Shown here: positions 1 through 13,832 of the stretch, one piece after another | How the letters are laid out: every line of letters begins with the position of its first letter | Numbering within the stretch: the stretch's first letter is position 1 | NCBI GenBank assembly: GCA_028583405.1 | Contig: CM053260.1 | Location: 19,980,813-20,044,812 of the forward strand | From: Pogonophryne albipinna | Lineage: Eukaryota; Chordata; Actinopteri; Perciformes; Artedidraconidae | Length of the DNA stretch: 64,000 bases | Direction of reading: 5' to 3' | Program-made: the position numbers and the translations under genes | The notes under the pieces: generated by a model | What the model saw: the letters and a program-made list of their open reading frames with translations, nothing else | Database searches by the model: none | Told to the model about the DNA's origin: nothing

Positions 1-260
1 CATGGGTTCCTTTGACAGAAAGCAATGCAATTTCTCCATAGGATTTAGGAAAATAGCTCGAAATAAGGTCTGTGGTTGACACACATTTAAGAGACTGATC
101 ACGTTTTGTTCAGTCGGATAATCTCCACATGTCTACCCTACTTTTATAATTTTCTAATCATAAACCTATCGATCATAAATCTATCGATTAGATTTATGAT
201 CAAGGAACCCGTGCGCAGCTTACTTTCGGGTTTTAGTACTGTGGCACTCTATTATATCGT
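1..260. other. Unassigned sequence left of the duplicated cast block
   Basis: No exon is recognised. A short inverted repeat (12-bp arms GATCATAAATCT / AGATTTATGATC, about 172-202) is visible. Near-identity with the block at 53.37 kb begins only at about 262, so this piece is either sequence beyond a duplication breakpoint or an insertion into the left copy. Confidence 0.4.
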
Positions 261-853
261 TCTTGTGCAAATCACATAACTTGCCTACTTTGGACCATAC
301 TGGCTCAATTCCCTGTATAATGACATGCTTTTTAATTCTTTGTTTAGATGGGCAGACTGGATTGAGTGTGTGCCCTGGTAGTAAATAATGTCCCCAATTG
401 TTTCTTTAACTTGTTTTAACAGGAGGACAAACACAAGAAGGAGAAGGGTGTGTTTGTAGGAGAGAGGGATGACTCCATTCCTCCAGAATACAGGTTCAAT
501 GAGGAGGAAAGCAAAAAAAGGCCTGCTCCTAAACCTGAGGTGAGAAAAATGTCTGCAGTATTTTTAGTTTAATGATAGGTTAACACTCTTTACCTTGGTA
601 GTATTGATAAATCAGACATCTCACCCTTATTTCAACTTATATCTATCTCCCAATATCATACTTTAATCATCTTTTTCCTTGATTTTCCCCTCGTCCTGCA
701 GCCCTCCATCAACACTGGTGATGCTCTGGACTTTTTATCTGGAGACTTTGCGTTCTCCTCATCAGCTCCTGTGGTCCAGGCTCCTGTCACCACCCCCTCA
801 GCCCCCCCTGCACAGGTACACACTGGATCCAGCACTGGTTGATGTAGCTCTAA

Positions 854-1450
854 CGGCCCGTCTACACTACAGGCATCAAAAAAATCTTGAAGCTGGACGT
901 GTCTGAGGCTTGGCGATTTCTCGCGAGCAACGCGACCAACAACCAATCACATGAATCTCCCGCCCCCGACATACAAAGCAATAGCAATGTTAAAACGAAG
1001 TAAACTGGATATAAACTCCCCAAACAGGCGAAAACCTACCAGTTTCACCCACTGTCTCTGCCTCCATGCCTGGTTCCTCCGGTTTGTATCCCGGTAAATA
1101 GTTCTGGTCGTAAAGAACCGGGTGATTTGCTACCGTAATTTCTTGTTTGGAATATGAGGAAATGAACTGCGGTCTGGCTCTCCCAGCTTGCACGCGGTTT
1201 GATTGGCTAGCACTTGTACTGGCGGGAATTGCATAAACGGGATTTGATTGGCTGATGCCAAGCATCGAGCCTCAAAAGTTGAACAATGTTCAACTTTTGA
1301 TGCCGATAGATGCTCGTGATGCTTGCAAAGCCATGCCATGCTCCCCACAATGCAGTTCGGCGAAGATTAAAAATCTTCTACGTCACCCCATTCAAATGAA
1401 TGGGCGAAGCGTTGAAAGCATTTTTCGATGCCTGTAGTGTAGACGGGCCG
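854..1450. mobile_element. Harbinger-like non-autonomous DNA transposon (597 bp)
   Basis: The terminal inverted repeats are CGGCCCGTCTACACTACAGG at the left and its reverse complement at the right, about 24 bp in all. The flanks are TAA (851-853) and TTA (1451-1453). The matching position of the other cast copy (about 53958) is an empty site with a single TAA, so the ends are defined by comparison rather than guessed. A 3-bp TWA duplication is typical of PIF/Harbinger elements; the one-base difference between flanks would be a later mutation. It carries an internal foldback (CAAAAGTTGAAC / GTTCAACTTTTG, about 1273-1299). No transposase frame is visible. It sits in an intron of the left cast copy. 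Confidence 0.8.
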
Positions 1451-2881
1451 TTAAGAATACAATGTGATGCAAAGGTACTTCTATGCATTTGAAAAGTCCT
1501 ATAGAAATTAAACACCCTATATTTTGTCACTCGTTCAGCCCTCTGCAGACTTTGCTCTGGACGCCTTGGCGGAAGAATTTGTTTCCTCCAGGGCTGCTTC
1601 GACGGTGAAGTCCTCTGCATGTGCTCCCACAGAATCTGCCGCAGATGTAAACACAGCACGAGTACATCTCAAGCCTTTTTTGGACTCTCTTAATCCCTGC
1701 TGTAACATGATCGGAATCTTTTTGTCTGTGTTTGTGCCCTCAGCTGGCAGCAGGAGCAGACAATGCCCTGGAGGCCCTGGATGCTCTGTCAGACACCTTG
1801 AAGGACATCACACCCGTCCCTATGCCCGCCCTAGTTCCTACCAAAGACCTCGTCAATGTAACATGAGAGAGAATATTTTTGTATTTGTCGGCCAGTCACC
1901 TCAGCTGTTCTGATTGTAATCTGTTTATGAATTTGTTTTTTTGCAGGAGGAGAAGCTGAAAGAAGAAAGGCTGATTAAGATGGGGGAGAGAGACGACACG
2001 TTGCCACCAGAGTATCGACCCACTGGGGTAAAAAACAGTCTTATATCTCCCTGTGTTTCTGTTGAGTACGGAAGCCCTGAGAGGCCAGTAGGGAAACATG
2101 TATATATTGATCAACTATCCAAGCCTGATAGTTCTTGGTTTGAAAGTTAGTGACTGGCTCTCACACAATATGTGGATTTTGGGTTTAAAATGCATGGAGC
2201 AATGAAAACCTAACTTGTAAGAAAACTATGTATTTTTACTATTTAGAACATGGGTAATGTTGCCCTTCAGCCTCTTGTGGTTAGAATTGGTACTACAGTA
2301 ACAAATACTGACAATAATTCAGACACAAAATAACTTTTCTATGACAGGCCATAACTTGTCTACTTGTTTTAACAAATGGAATAAGTAAAATAAGCTAACT
2401 TAGAATTTTGAAGCCACAAACATTAGAAAACTCTATCGATCAGACTTAAAAAAAAAAAAAAATCCCACCAGATTTTGTTTCATATTGGCCTCTGAGGAGT
2501 TCTATAGGTGTTCATCTTCCTGTAGCATTTTTATGTTGCAATTTCGTACTTCATTTTTTTCTAGCCAAGTGTTGAGTGTTTCGTCCAGACTGAAATATCT
2601 AAAGACCTGTATGATTGTTTGCCATTACATTTTCAACAGACATGTGTATCCCAGAGACTAAATCTCATTTAAATGTGGGACTTTTCCACTTAGTAGAGCC
2701 CATCAGCCTGGTTGATTAACAATTTAGGTTTAGGTAAGCAGCTGCTGGAGCATAATTCAAAGTATTAGTGCATGTTTTAGAAATATGATCATTTCTATAT
2801 TCTTGTTTTAAAGTTCATGCTGAAACAACAGTGAAATATTATTTAGTTATAAAATAGAGGATGTAATAAAGAAGAAACATT

Positions 2882-3437
2882 AGGCGCTTTCACACTAAGT
2901 ACTTTGCCGTACTTAGTTCATCAGAACTATTTAGTTCTGATGAACTAAAGAGCAGATCGCGTTCACACCGGAATAAGTCCCTGGGGGAGGATTAGTCAAA
3001 TGAAGCCGCTGACGTCACTTCTTCTTCTTCTGCTTTGGGTTTACTGGCAGGCCGCAAACAACTTCACGGCGTATACTGCCACCCGAAGTCCCCGGAGTTG
3101 GGGACTGGCTTCAGTAGAAGCTGCTGGGAAGCCTTCCGAGTAAATCGCCAGAAACGCCGACACCTCCTCATCTCCACCGCTCCCATGTATTCTTTTGTGC
3201 TGCCATAAATTAGTCTCTCTCCGTTTGTGCGCTGGGCTAATGCTAATAATGCTAATGCGAGGAAAATAAAATGGCGGCTTCACAAACCTTTTTTTTACGG
3301 GGCGTGGTTTGCAATCCGCCCAGCCAATCAGAAATGGGAACATTTTTCTCCCACGAAAGTACCTGCTCTCTAGCAGGGACTGAAAAGGGGGTGAAAAGGT
3401 TCTCATGAACTAATTTCTAGTTCTGGATTTTTTTTTG
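2882..3437. mobile_element. About 556-bp insertion of unclear class in the left cast copy
   Basis: The right copy reads straight from ACATT to GTCCCTACC at about 55370, whereas here about 556 bp intervene. The insert starts GGCGCTTTCACACTAAGTAC, contains a perfect 14-bp foldback AGTTCATCAGAACT / AGTTCTGATGAACT (2915-2946) and ends in a T tract. I see no matching terminal repeat at the right end and no clear target duplication, so the class is open: a truncated DNA element is one possibility. Confidence 0.55.
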
Positions 3438-3580
3438 TCCCTATACCTTAACATTAAGCTTTAAAACAAAACTCTGTGGGTTTGTTGATTTGAATATCTA
3501 CTGTGATATGCATGATATATCATTTTTACAGCTTGTAGTAATTTTACTATTAGTCTAATGTTTACCAATGTTGTTTTAAA

Positions 3581-3685
<105 letters not shown>

Positions 3686-4217
3686 CTCAGAATGTGACAG
3701 TAGACAATCGAGCACTGTTAAATGGTGTAAAGTTCACTGTGTATAAACCACATGCACTTCCTGTCTCTCTGCAGAAGTCTATGGATGATAAGACAGCGTT
3801 GGACCTGCTGTCCAGTGACTTCTCTGCTGCTGCCTCTCTACCTGTAGCACCCTTCGCTTCAGGCGCTGCCACAACAAAGCTGGAACCTCCTGTGCTGGAC
3901 TCAGAGCCCCTGAAGGTAGCACGGGAAATATACTGTTATTTATAATATTTACATCTATAGTTCCTCCTTCTATGGAAATCTTAATGTTTGCTATTAAAGT
4001 GCAATGTGGTGTTCTGTCATATTTCAGTACTATGCTCTATTAAAGACAACACTATCATTTTTAAAATCTTTTAAAATGTAAAGTCTAAAATCAATATACG
4101 GCACCCTTGTTTTAATTTTTCATGTCAAAGGTTTTGTGTGGGAGTGAGTCAAAAGATGTGAGATGTATTTTAGATGAGGGAATGCTAATAAAAAAAAATA
4201 TATATATAAAAATGGTG

Positions 4218-4469
<252 letters not shown>

Positions 4470-4809
4470 AAAGAGAGAAACAGAAACTAACATGAACCGC
4501 TTTAATATGTGAAAAAATACAACAGGACATTTATACGCACTGAACGGGAACCGAATCTCCTATAACACGATCTTTCTTTACTTTTCTTTGCTCCTGACTT
4601 TGTGGTTTTTCACTCTGCATGCACTCAGCAGCCCACTTCCTTTTGACTCCGAGGGGCTCACAAACAAAAGAGCGTTTCCTCATAATTCATGTAAACTTCA
4701 TATTTCTGCGCCAAGACCAAGATGATACATTGGTATGCAAATGAGTGAGTTTGATGTGAAAAAATACATCAAATAACAATATGTTGTTTTTGATTGAGTG
4801 ACAATATAT

Positions 4810-4815
4810 TTTATT
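4810..4815 (-). terminator. Candidate poly(A) signal of cd8a
   Basis: The complement reads AATAAA, about 700 nt beyond the cd8a stop codon. It is the nearest clear hexamer I noticed. The same hexamer exists in the right copy near 59170. Confidence 0.5.
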
Positions 4816-5510
4816 TGAATTTCAAGTTACAACAAATCTAAAAAGTAGTATAATTCACAAAAACTGTACATCCAATTAAAAACATTTAAATGGATAAGTG
4901 TTACTATCTGGGTCTGATAACTCTGAACTCAACGACATTGAACTAAATAAAAACAAGACTCTAAAATGTTCAATAGAAAATTCTGTTTATATCTTTAGTT
5001 ATATATATTATATTTTATAAGTAAAGGAAGGTGCCGTTCTAGTTTTTTTTTTAAATCATGAGGGTACAGTAGCTACAAGTCAACAGTTTTCCGATGAAAT
5101 TGTCACATGGCTATATACAAAAGCAAAATTAATTATATAAAAAATGTCATAATCTTTAATATAAACATATCTAGGCTTACTTCTAAAATTCTCAGGACTT
5201 CAGTGTGTTTTATGATCAATATTCGGATGAATAGACATTTCATTTCAAGTTATTCCAATTAGAGTTCGATCTAAATGTGAAAGCAGTGCACTGCATTATT
5301 GACGTTATCAATGCAGGTAAAACTTTGACGATGAAGATATTTGAAAGTATTTATAAACTGAACATTTTCTTTATTAACTATCAAAAACAATGAAAATGTT
5401 TGAGCAGAAAAACAGTGACCATGAATGTGATTAAGCTGAAATAAGACAGTAAAACAACACTATAAAAAAAATGCTGTTGGATGAAATGAAAATAATTGTC
5501 ACCATTTGGT

Positions 5511-7269
5511 TCAAACATGACTGTTGGTCATCAGTTGTTTTCCAGGAGCCATCACCGGTCTGTGTGGGATAAACAAGGTATTTACATATTTAATAATAAC
5601 ACAAATAATAACTTAATACTAATGCAGTTACTTTGGTGTGAATAAATTCAATCGAAAATGATTGCAGGGCCGTAGATACATTTAAAAACACAGGTTATGC
5701 CCTCGTTTCGAAACATGACACTGCCTTTAAAAAAAAAAAAAGAATTCTCTTTTCTCCAAAATTAATCATGGGATTAGTAAATGGTATTTATTAACACTAT
5801 TTTAGGGGTGTAACAGTTTCTTATAGTGTCCCGAAAAAAATATCTGCTTAGAATTTGTTACTTATTACGGAAAAATGGAGACGAAGTACAGACAGGAAAT
5901 TAAGTTAGAGTTTGGTATGTAACGTTTATGAGCAATTTTAGATTTAAAGAGAAGTTTCATTAAAAGAACATTTCAGATTAATTTAAAATGCTAAATATAA
6001 TATTAAACAGCCAAATAAATACAGAAATATATATACTTTTTAAACCAACACATACAACACTTTCGTTTTGGTGTCAGGGTTGGGTGGCTTTAGTATTTCT
6101 AATTGGAAAGACTATGTTGGATAAATAGAAAACTACTTACTTTCTTTTGTAATGGTGTGGGCATCTCCGTGTCCTTACGCCTACATGACATCAAGAATTG
6201 TCAGACATTTTACAAATCTTTATAAACATCAAAATCAAGAAAAGCAGAAAACAAATCCTGGGGAACATTTGTAGAATTTTATAATTTTGATCAAAGCATA
6301 TTCAGGGTTTTTATCATGGGCTTTAGATATGAGATGAACTTACGGTTGCAGTACACGGTGGTGATGATGAGGAGTAGAAGAAGAAGGCCACAGCCGCCAG
6401 CCAGTGGGCCCAGAATGATTAGAGAGCAAAACATCTCAGGACTGGTTTCCCCTGCAATCCATTTGCCACCAGCATCAAACACAGTGAAGATAATAAAAGC
6501 TCAGAGAAACAGAGGTATGAAACTGAGGTATGGAAATGTACCTGGCTTGTTACTGCTCTCACAAACACACGGCGAGGCAGTCGTGCATTTTGTTTGCTCA
6601 GTGGCCTGCAAGGTTACTTCTACTGGGACTTTAACTTTTTCTAAAGGGAGAGGAGAGATGTGTGAAGGAGATAACAGAAGTGATGGAAGGTGATACTGAA
6701 AAGAAGCCATTATATCACCATTAGCCCAAAAGCATGAGAGAACACCTCACCTCGGAACAGTCGTGTTGGGTTGCCGAATATCAGTTCATTGCCTTTGAGC
6801 GCCGCACAGCTGTAAACGCCGCTGTCCCGAATTTGGTTGAAAGACTGCAGTGTTAAAGAAATTGGCGAAACCTTGGAGGGCCTGAATAATTCGGAAATGG
6901 AGTTTCCAGTGGACTTTGGCATGCCGTTATTGGTGAAAGATGCAATGAACTCCATGCCAGTTGTGTCCAGATGTCGAAACCAGACGACCATGGTGCCCTT
7001 GTCCCTAGGATCACAATTTATTTGAACCGACTTTCCTTCCTTCACAGCTATGTCTATGACAGCTCCTGAAGTCATTTCTGGAAAATATGAAACAAAGGGA
7101 GCAGTTATCAGCCAACTGTGTGTTTTCAAGACCCCAAAAGCGAAAGATGATAAGAAACAGGCTAAAGGGCACCTTAAAGCTGCCAAAAGTTCATGAAAAT
7201 AATTTAAATATTCAGGTTGAACCTACCATGACAAATCATCAGAATCACCAGAATAAACCTTTGGTCCAT
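5511..7269 (-). CDS. cd8a: CD8 alpha chain (T-cell co-receptor)
   Basis: Six coding exons on the minus strand: 7227-7269, 6751-7077, 6542-6640, 6344-6451, 6141-6180 and 5511-5559. They total 666 nt with consistent phases (1,1,1,1,2), giving 221 residues. In order: signal peptide starting MDQRFILVILMICH; IgV domain with VQINC, VVWFRH and DSGVYSCAAL (the two core cysteines and the tryptophan); stalk with TKCTTASPCVC; transmembrane segment GLLLLLLIITTVYC; basic tail RTRRCPHHYKR, ending TNSHV before TGA. The CPH in the tail is where teleost CD8alpha is thought to bind Lck, replacing the mammalian CxCP. The protein is a type I membrane protein that, as a homodimer or with CD8beta, binds MHC class I. 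cd8b lies upstream in the same orientation. I chose the ATG at 7269 because it gives a hydrophobic leader and a GTAGGT donor in phase. High certainty for the family; exon ends are inferred from splice consensus. Confidence 0.92.
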
Positions 7270-9572
7270 TTTCTTTTTGTCGCAGACAACAATAGCACGT
7301 CTTTGTGGTGTTTGTTGGAGCCTGTTGTGAGATAATTCAGCGAGATATCAAACCACGCCCCAGCTGTAACCTTCTTCTCGGCTCTGTCAAATGGGATCAT
7401 TGCAGCAGAGCGGTGCAGAGCCCTCTGCACGGTCGTGGTCTGCAGGATGTTTTGAAGTGCAGCCCACCGATCTGCTCACTGCTGTGAACAGCACCTTGTC
7501 ATCCATGGGATGCTGACACACAAACTCAACACAACACACTATGTAGGCTGGGAAGAAAGCGTTACAAGAATTTATGTAACAGCCCACTTTTTCATATTCA
7601 CTACTGTGTCACGAATCAAATGGTGATTTTCAAGAGGTATCCATTTAATCCTTTTACACAATTTAGCCAACAATATTTAATGCTGAAGTGTCCTTGTGCG
7701 TTAGGAGTTTCACCTCCTGTTTTTGATCAGAAATGGGGAAGCTTCGAAAGGATTGATAATGCTTAGTTTCCAAAATAACCAATTTGTTGAACGTCCTCGG
7801 GAAATGTCTTCTCGCAATCACATAATGTAATAGAGCTGAACGGATTGAAAAGACAATTATAGGGACATCACTGTGTCAGAGGGATCTAAAAATACCACAA
7901 GGTACACACATCTTAATATTGAACGAGAAAAGGGCACTCAGAAGAGGTCAGATCTCCGTCTATCTTGTCTATCATGGCTCTCTTACGGTCAAGATGGTGG
8001 CAAAAATAACGAAAACAGGAAACATGGCCGATTGCAGAAAAGGCCTTACCTAATGAAGCAGTAGTTGATCATGTGTGGTCCCTATACCGGCTGGTTAAAA
8101 GGAGTGAGGATTTGGCTTTCATTGATGGCATAACAGATAATGAAATGACCACAAAGAAAATTATGCTAGTAGCTTCATGTGAGATTAGCGGTGGATGCAC
8201 ACACATGATGTAACATGCAATCCCCCCCAGACAAGTACAAGTGTAAGACATAATATAGAATAGAAAAGTATTAGATAAAGACTGCACTATATCTCAAACA
8301 ATATGTGCTGTAGTCTTATTCTTACTGCAGAAAAATGTGTGATTGTGCGTGATTTGGTTTCAAAAGCCAGTGAGGCAAATGGTTTTACACCTGAGTGCCT
8401 TTTCGGGGTGTCTCTCTTTCACCTTTTGTTTGTGAAGAATCCACACAATGCTTTCATGAGTTGTTAACATATACACCCGACCCCCAATGCAACTCTGCGT
8501 TAACATGCATCACTGCGACAAGGTGATCATCATCACAGCTAGGTGGCAGCAGAATCAGGATTAAAAGCTCTTTATTGATTAAACAGTAAATCATTGTTTC
8601 ATGATTCACAAAACTGCTGCTCCACAGTCAAAGCAGTGGAAAACACCTGCTGTAAACTCAAGGTGTGACATTTCTTTTCTAATAAAGGATGATGCTAAGA
8701 TTATGGAACAAGCAGGGTCAAGTTTTTCCGTGGCTTCACTTATACCTGCGTCAAAAGTCAGAATAACTCATGATTAGCTGCTTCATTTTTACAAGGGTGA
8801 AATATTAAAGGGTTGTAGAATCTCTTTAAGAGTTAACTTCACCTGATGCAACTGTGTTTTACGATCTACTGCTCTGTGGCCTGTGTGAAGCTGTATTGAA
8901 CTTGTAAGTGAAATCCTAGCACAACCAATTGGGATGCAAATATAGGAAAACCATTTATACTAACAACAAAGGACATAGCTTGTACCCTAGCAACAATTAA
9001 TCATAATGTCACCTGTCACTTCATGTGAAAGCTTGTCTCACAGTTGTTGGGAAGTGAAACTCCCTTCACATGAACTGAGAGTGCTTCAGCGACTATGGCG
9101 CAACCCGGCGCCCGTCCTATTTCCTGCTCAGTGATGGAAAGTCAATGCACCGATTTAGTAATGGGCAATAGGTGCTGACATTTCGCTCTAATGTGGGCGA
9201 TTCATCTGTTCCATGGGTGGGAGGAGAGCGACAAAGAGACATAACAGAGAGTAAGAGACAGCATGGTGTCTGTAAGGCATTTCTGTACCCCGTCCCATGA
9301 TTTACTCAAAATGCAGACACAGATTATTAACTTAACTTTGTAAAAAATTACATTTTTTGAGAATGCAACCATGATGGAAACCAGGTTGAGGTTTCACAAG
9401 TCGTCTTCAGTGCGCAGGGGATTCTGTTGATGTTACAGGGAGACCCAGTCAAAACGCTCTGAAAGCCCACTCTACCTTTCCATATCTCTGTTTCAGGTAT
9501 TAGTCACTCATAAACACCTGGATGGGCTTCCCTTTCTTAGTCAGACAGGGGGTCTCCAACCTGAAACTTACA

Positions 9573-9609
<37 letters not shown>

Positions 9610-12271
9610 TGGACCAGGGGAAGCCAGTGAGAAAGAGAGAACCCTGTACAGTTCCATCGTATAGCTTAACATTCAAATGCAGTCAGAAGAGACGTCTTAA
9701 TAATCTGAAGATATCAGCACCTTCAATACTGATTCACTATTCACCTGTTAGTCATCATTTTGACTCACCTGTTACTTCTCTGTTAGTTTAATGGCAGTTC
9801 CTGGCATTATGGGATATTAAGTTGTGAAGAGGAAACCAACAGCAACGAGAGGAGTACGTAGAAATGGAGGGACTGAACTCATGCAGATACCTCAACACAA
9901 ATACACAGTTGTGTACAGTATGTATAATTTTCTGCACTCAAATGGACCTTTTTGGCATGGACCATTTTGGCTCTGGCTTAGTGGTAACAAATATGTTTGT
10001 TTGGCATTAGCGAAAATAAATGAATGTGTAATGTCTATTTTATGGAGAAAAACATAATTCTTATTCAAAAATGTGGTGTAGAATATAGTCATACAGTGGA
10101 CTGTCTTTTGTTTGTGACTTTTATTGTTAGATTGTTAGATGTATTATTAGATATTGTGTGACACATTTGACAGTCGATCGTTTTAGGCATAAACTGATAT
10201 ATATTACACCATATTTTGTCATCAAGATTTCACCACAGATCCTCTCGGAGATGTCTTGTTATCTGTACAATTAGACATGTTGCTTCATATTCATATATTT
10301 GAAACCAGATGTTTTTATCATTCATATTTGTTTCATTTGCTGGTGTGTACTCTTGTTTTGATGACATTTACATGTAATGGATTTAAATATATATTTTCTA
10401 TCATGAAATGGGTGCAAACTATAAATCTCTTGCACATTTGTCGGAGGAAAACATGTTTAATGTCAAGTCCCATATATGTTAACCCTCTATCATTACATAC
10501 GCCTCGATGGGAGTTTATCACGTGAAATGGTGTTTGGCGTCGTGGTTGATTAATTCATAAGTGTATTTTGTAATATATAAAATGCACAAAAGTACAATTG
10601 TAGAAATGTGTTGATGAATATCCTGCCACACATTTTGCCCCTCTGTCTTTTATAATCCTGAAACCTTTAGAGAAACCATTATGCTTTTATGTCATTTATT
10701 AGTGTAGGGTGTATGTTTTATATGTTGTATCTTTAAGAGGAAAGTTAAGCCTTTACTGATCCCCAGAGTGGAAATGCAACACGGCTAACCTAGACAGAAA
10801 TAAATACGGCTTAAAAGTAACAAATACATTGTTAGGGCTTTATGAACAGAAGAAGTAAAAACCATAAACACAAAAATAAGCGTCATTGTCTAAAGCTTGA
10901 AAATGTAATTATAATATATATATGACTATGATCAATAAAGTGGACTGTAGGTGGAAAGAACATGAATTGACAGACGTAAGCGTGGGGTTTATAATTGTCA
11001 CACACACGCAAACACACACACACACAGACACACTTTACTACATATATTCGGTTCAGTTTGTCTTCTCTTCATATGTTTTATCTCTACAGCATATTGTGTT
11101 TAAAATATCCACGCTAATATTTGTCAGCAGAGAACAGCAGAAATAAATCCTCTGTATCAGACATACAAGTCTTAAGCTGCCGTGCAAAACTCATGTTTCC
11201 TGGAACTGATGAACATGACCTAGAAAAACTCTATGAAGGTCATGAGGGTCAGTTTATAATGCTTTCTTTTCCTCGTCCTTCTGGAGGCTCACTGTTATAT
11301 TACTGGTTAACTGTAATACATTTTATGAAGTGTTTCAATACTTTGGAAAATTAAAGAAATGTATCTGGCAACTAAATGTTATATTGGTTTTTCTTTGTTT
11401 TGCTTGGTTGTACAACATGGGCGGTTCTAGAGGGGGGCCAACAAGGGTCAGTGCCCCTGTAACAAGGAGCTTGGATCCCCTGTGGCCCCCTTCCAAAATA
11501 ATTAATCTATGATAGTGCAATTCATGTAAAATACAAAGTTACTGTGCTATAACCTGGGCCAAAGTTAACAGGGTTTTTTTTTCAGTAATGTAATTTAAGG
11601 AGTAGAAACTAAGTTACTGAAACAAATGTTGAGACTAAAACAAATATAAAGAAATAAAATAAAACTATAGTTGGTTGCATAAATAATGTATTTAATACCA
11701 CAAACTTATTTGTTATGTTCTGTATCTTGGGCCAAACAAATAATATAAAATTGTAACAAAGTAATTGACACAAACTCTGTCACTAAATCAACGATTATGG
11801 TATTTTATGTTTATTTTAAACTTTAAGCTATGACTTTATACTAAACAAAAAATGTTAAAATGTCCTTCTTCCTGCATTAAATTATTGGCCCCATCACGGC
11901 CCCCCATGTAAAATGTGTTTATACCACCACTGTTGAACAATACTATACATACATCTACTGTAGATACAGTTTAATGAAAAGAGAAAATTAGTTGTTGAAG
12001 CAGCATTTGTTTGATTTAACTTACTTTACTTAAACAGTCATCTAATTCCCTCCTGGTTTATAAACCATGTAACCTGTATTGGATTTGGTGATATAATTGT
12101 TTAATACTGTATCATATGTAATAAAGCAGACTGCAACAAGGAGTGTCTTTAAGTGTTTTTTCTTACTGTACTCATTTCCAAACCATAGCGCTGTTTCTCT
12201 GTCTTTCCCTGTGTCTCTGTCAGTGCTTGTGGTTGGGTCTGTGGTACTTTTGTGGTCTTTTTGTTTCAGAG
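7270..12271. other. Spacer upstream of cd8a, no gene recognised
   Basis: This holds the cd8a 5' flank, a (TG)n tract at about 9576-9608, AT-rich unique sequence and a possible repeat at 11417-11930. A short open frame starts at 9094 (MAQPGARPISC) with no convincing donor or partner exon. No RNA gene was recognised. Confidence 0.5.
11417..11930. repeat. Probable dispersed DNA element
   Basis: It begins GGGCGGTTCTAGAGGGGGGC and ends near GGCCCCCCATGTAAAATG with TTTATACCACCACTG. The G-rich start and C-rich end recall common fish DNA transposons of the hAT type, but terminal repeats and target duplication could not be established by eye. Confidence 0.3.
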
Positions 12272-12553
12272 ACTACATGAAGAGCTCAAAGCTAAGCGAG
12301 GCGATAGCATCAAGTGAACACGGTTCTGCCTCTCCTCTCTCCTGCACACAGGAAAGGGTCGCGCACACTCACTGAGACCCGAACAACCACCAACTCAGTC
12401 TTTCTTCACACTCCTCAATGGCAGCACAGGTGTGCATGTGTGCGTGTGTCAGAGAGAGGACGCGACAGCAAGAGATACACACTTATAAAACAATATATAG
12501 AAAAATAAATATCTGCTTTAAATCAACTTTGTATTTAAGATGATCACAATAAA
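12272..12553 (+). CDS. Terminal exon of an unidentified + strand gene
   Basis: A pyrimidine-rich tract ending TTTTTGTTTCAG is followed by AGACTACATGAAGAGCTC and so on, reading RLHEELKAKRGDSIK and a TGA at 12317-12319. The highly charged helical-looking end, the good acceptor and an AATAAA at 12548-12553 followed by a GT-rich stretch make a normal last exon with a 3' UTR of about 230 nt. I did not find upstream exons and do not recognise the protein. It lies between cd8a and cd8b on the opposite strand. A chance open stretch of 15 codons is the main alternative. Confidence 0.4.
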
Positions 12554-13832
12554 GCTTGTTGCTGCACACTGGTGGCAGTTCAACAGAAACTGAATGTGAT
12601 GCAAGTTTACACATCAAAGGTAAAAAAGAAACCAAACCCTATCACTCACCTACTCAACTTCCGCAAAACACGATATTGACGATGGATGTACAACACCCAC
12701 TTCCAAACCTCTTTCTCTTCTTTTCCATACCTCGTTTACACATACGAGCATTTTGAAACAAAAGGCTTTTCAGTTATCTGCACACACGTCATCTGTCATT
12801 GGAGACACACACAGCGTTTGGCATCAAAGCTAAACCCAGCTCATTCCTGTTGTTGCAACAGTGCTCTGGAGCAATCATCAAAGTGTCAATATCCTTTGGA
12901 TGAATTTGGCATTTAACTGTATATACACATTCTATCAAATGTATCATTTTATAGACAGTAGGCAATAAATAAAAAATGTATTCCCCGCTGTCTATGAAAT
13001 GTTTTAATAGATGCCTTTAATAACATACAACACACGTTTATGGTATAAAAGAACAGTCACCACTGTAAATGATTGGAAATATAACATTTTATTGATTTAA
13101 CATAATTATGCTCACAGAGAAAGGAACGCAACAATGCTGTTTTAAAACAAAAATGCAAAAAACACAAATAAATAGCAAAGACAGGAAAAAGCAAATGAGT
13201 AAATACTTGATTTTAAGCTGTTTAGTGATCAATGTTTTAATGTAAATAAACGGATTAGGTTCGGGCTGTCAGGAAAAACTGCTCTGTTATGTACGCATTT
13301 CAAGACAAAAAAAAGCTTCAGATTGAAAAAGCACCTGGATAAATGATGATGTCATCTGCATTATTGACGAACCAAAAACATATTATATATTAAAGTAACA
13401 CAAACAGTTTAGAATGTAATGTGTTGCAGCTCTGGAGCTGTCTTGTAATATATGTAAAACAAAAAATCAATATATTACAATATGTTACATGGTTGCTGCC
13501 CTTGGACACATCAACCTCTTCTCTAACCGGCGCACATTTCGCTGTTAATGAAGACGGCATGTCGTTAGCGGAGGTGATTTTCATGTCCTTCGTGCTCCAC
13601 TGGACGTCAGAGCAAGTCACTGAAATCAAAAAGGCAAGTGTGAGTGTGTTGGAAGTATGAATGCTGCATAAGTAATCTGGGATTTTGGCAAAAACATTTA
13701 GCACTTTTACTAAGGCCTAAACATGTCTGGAGATCAAAATAAATGTTGTTATAACTATGAATACATTTATTAACACAAATTAGGTACATACCTTGAGTAG
13801 GTAACAGATGTAGATGCAGTAGTTTAGGTCAT
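12554..13832. other. cd8b 3' untranslated region and flank
   Basis: On the minus strand, an AATAAA (complement of 13088-13093) could end cd8b. A donor (CTCAAG|GTATGT, about 13796) and an acceptor (TTGATTTCAG, about 13620) suggest an intron within the 3' UTR. Nothing else was recognised at 12554-13080. Confidence 0.45.
13088..13093 (-). terminator. Candidate poly(A) signal of cd8b
   Basis: The complement reads AATAAA in an A/T-rich context beyond the 3' UTR intron. Confidence 0.45.

Noticed and set aside
9094..9177. Short frame MAQPGARPISC..
   Set aside because: 27 codons with no clear donor or partner exon; recorded only as a weak signal in the spacer.
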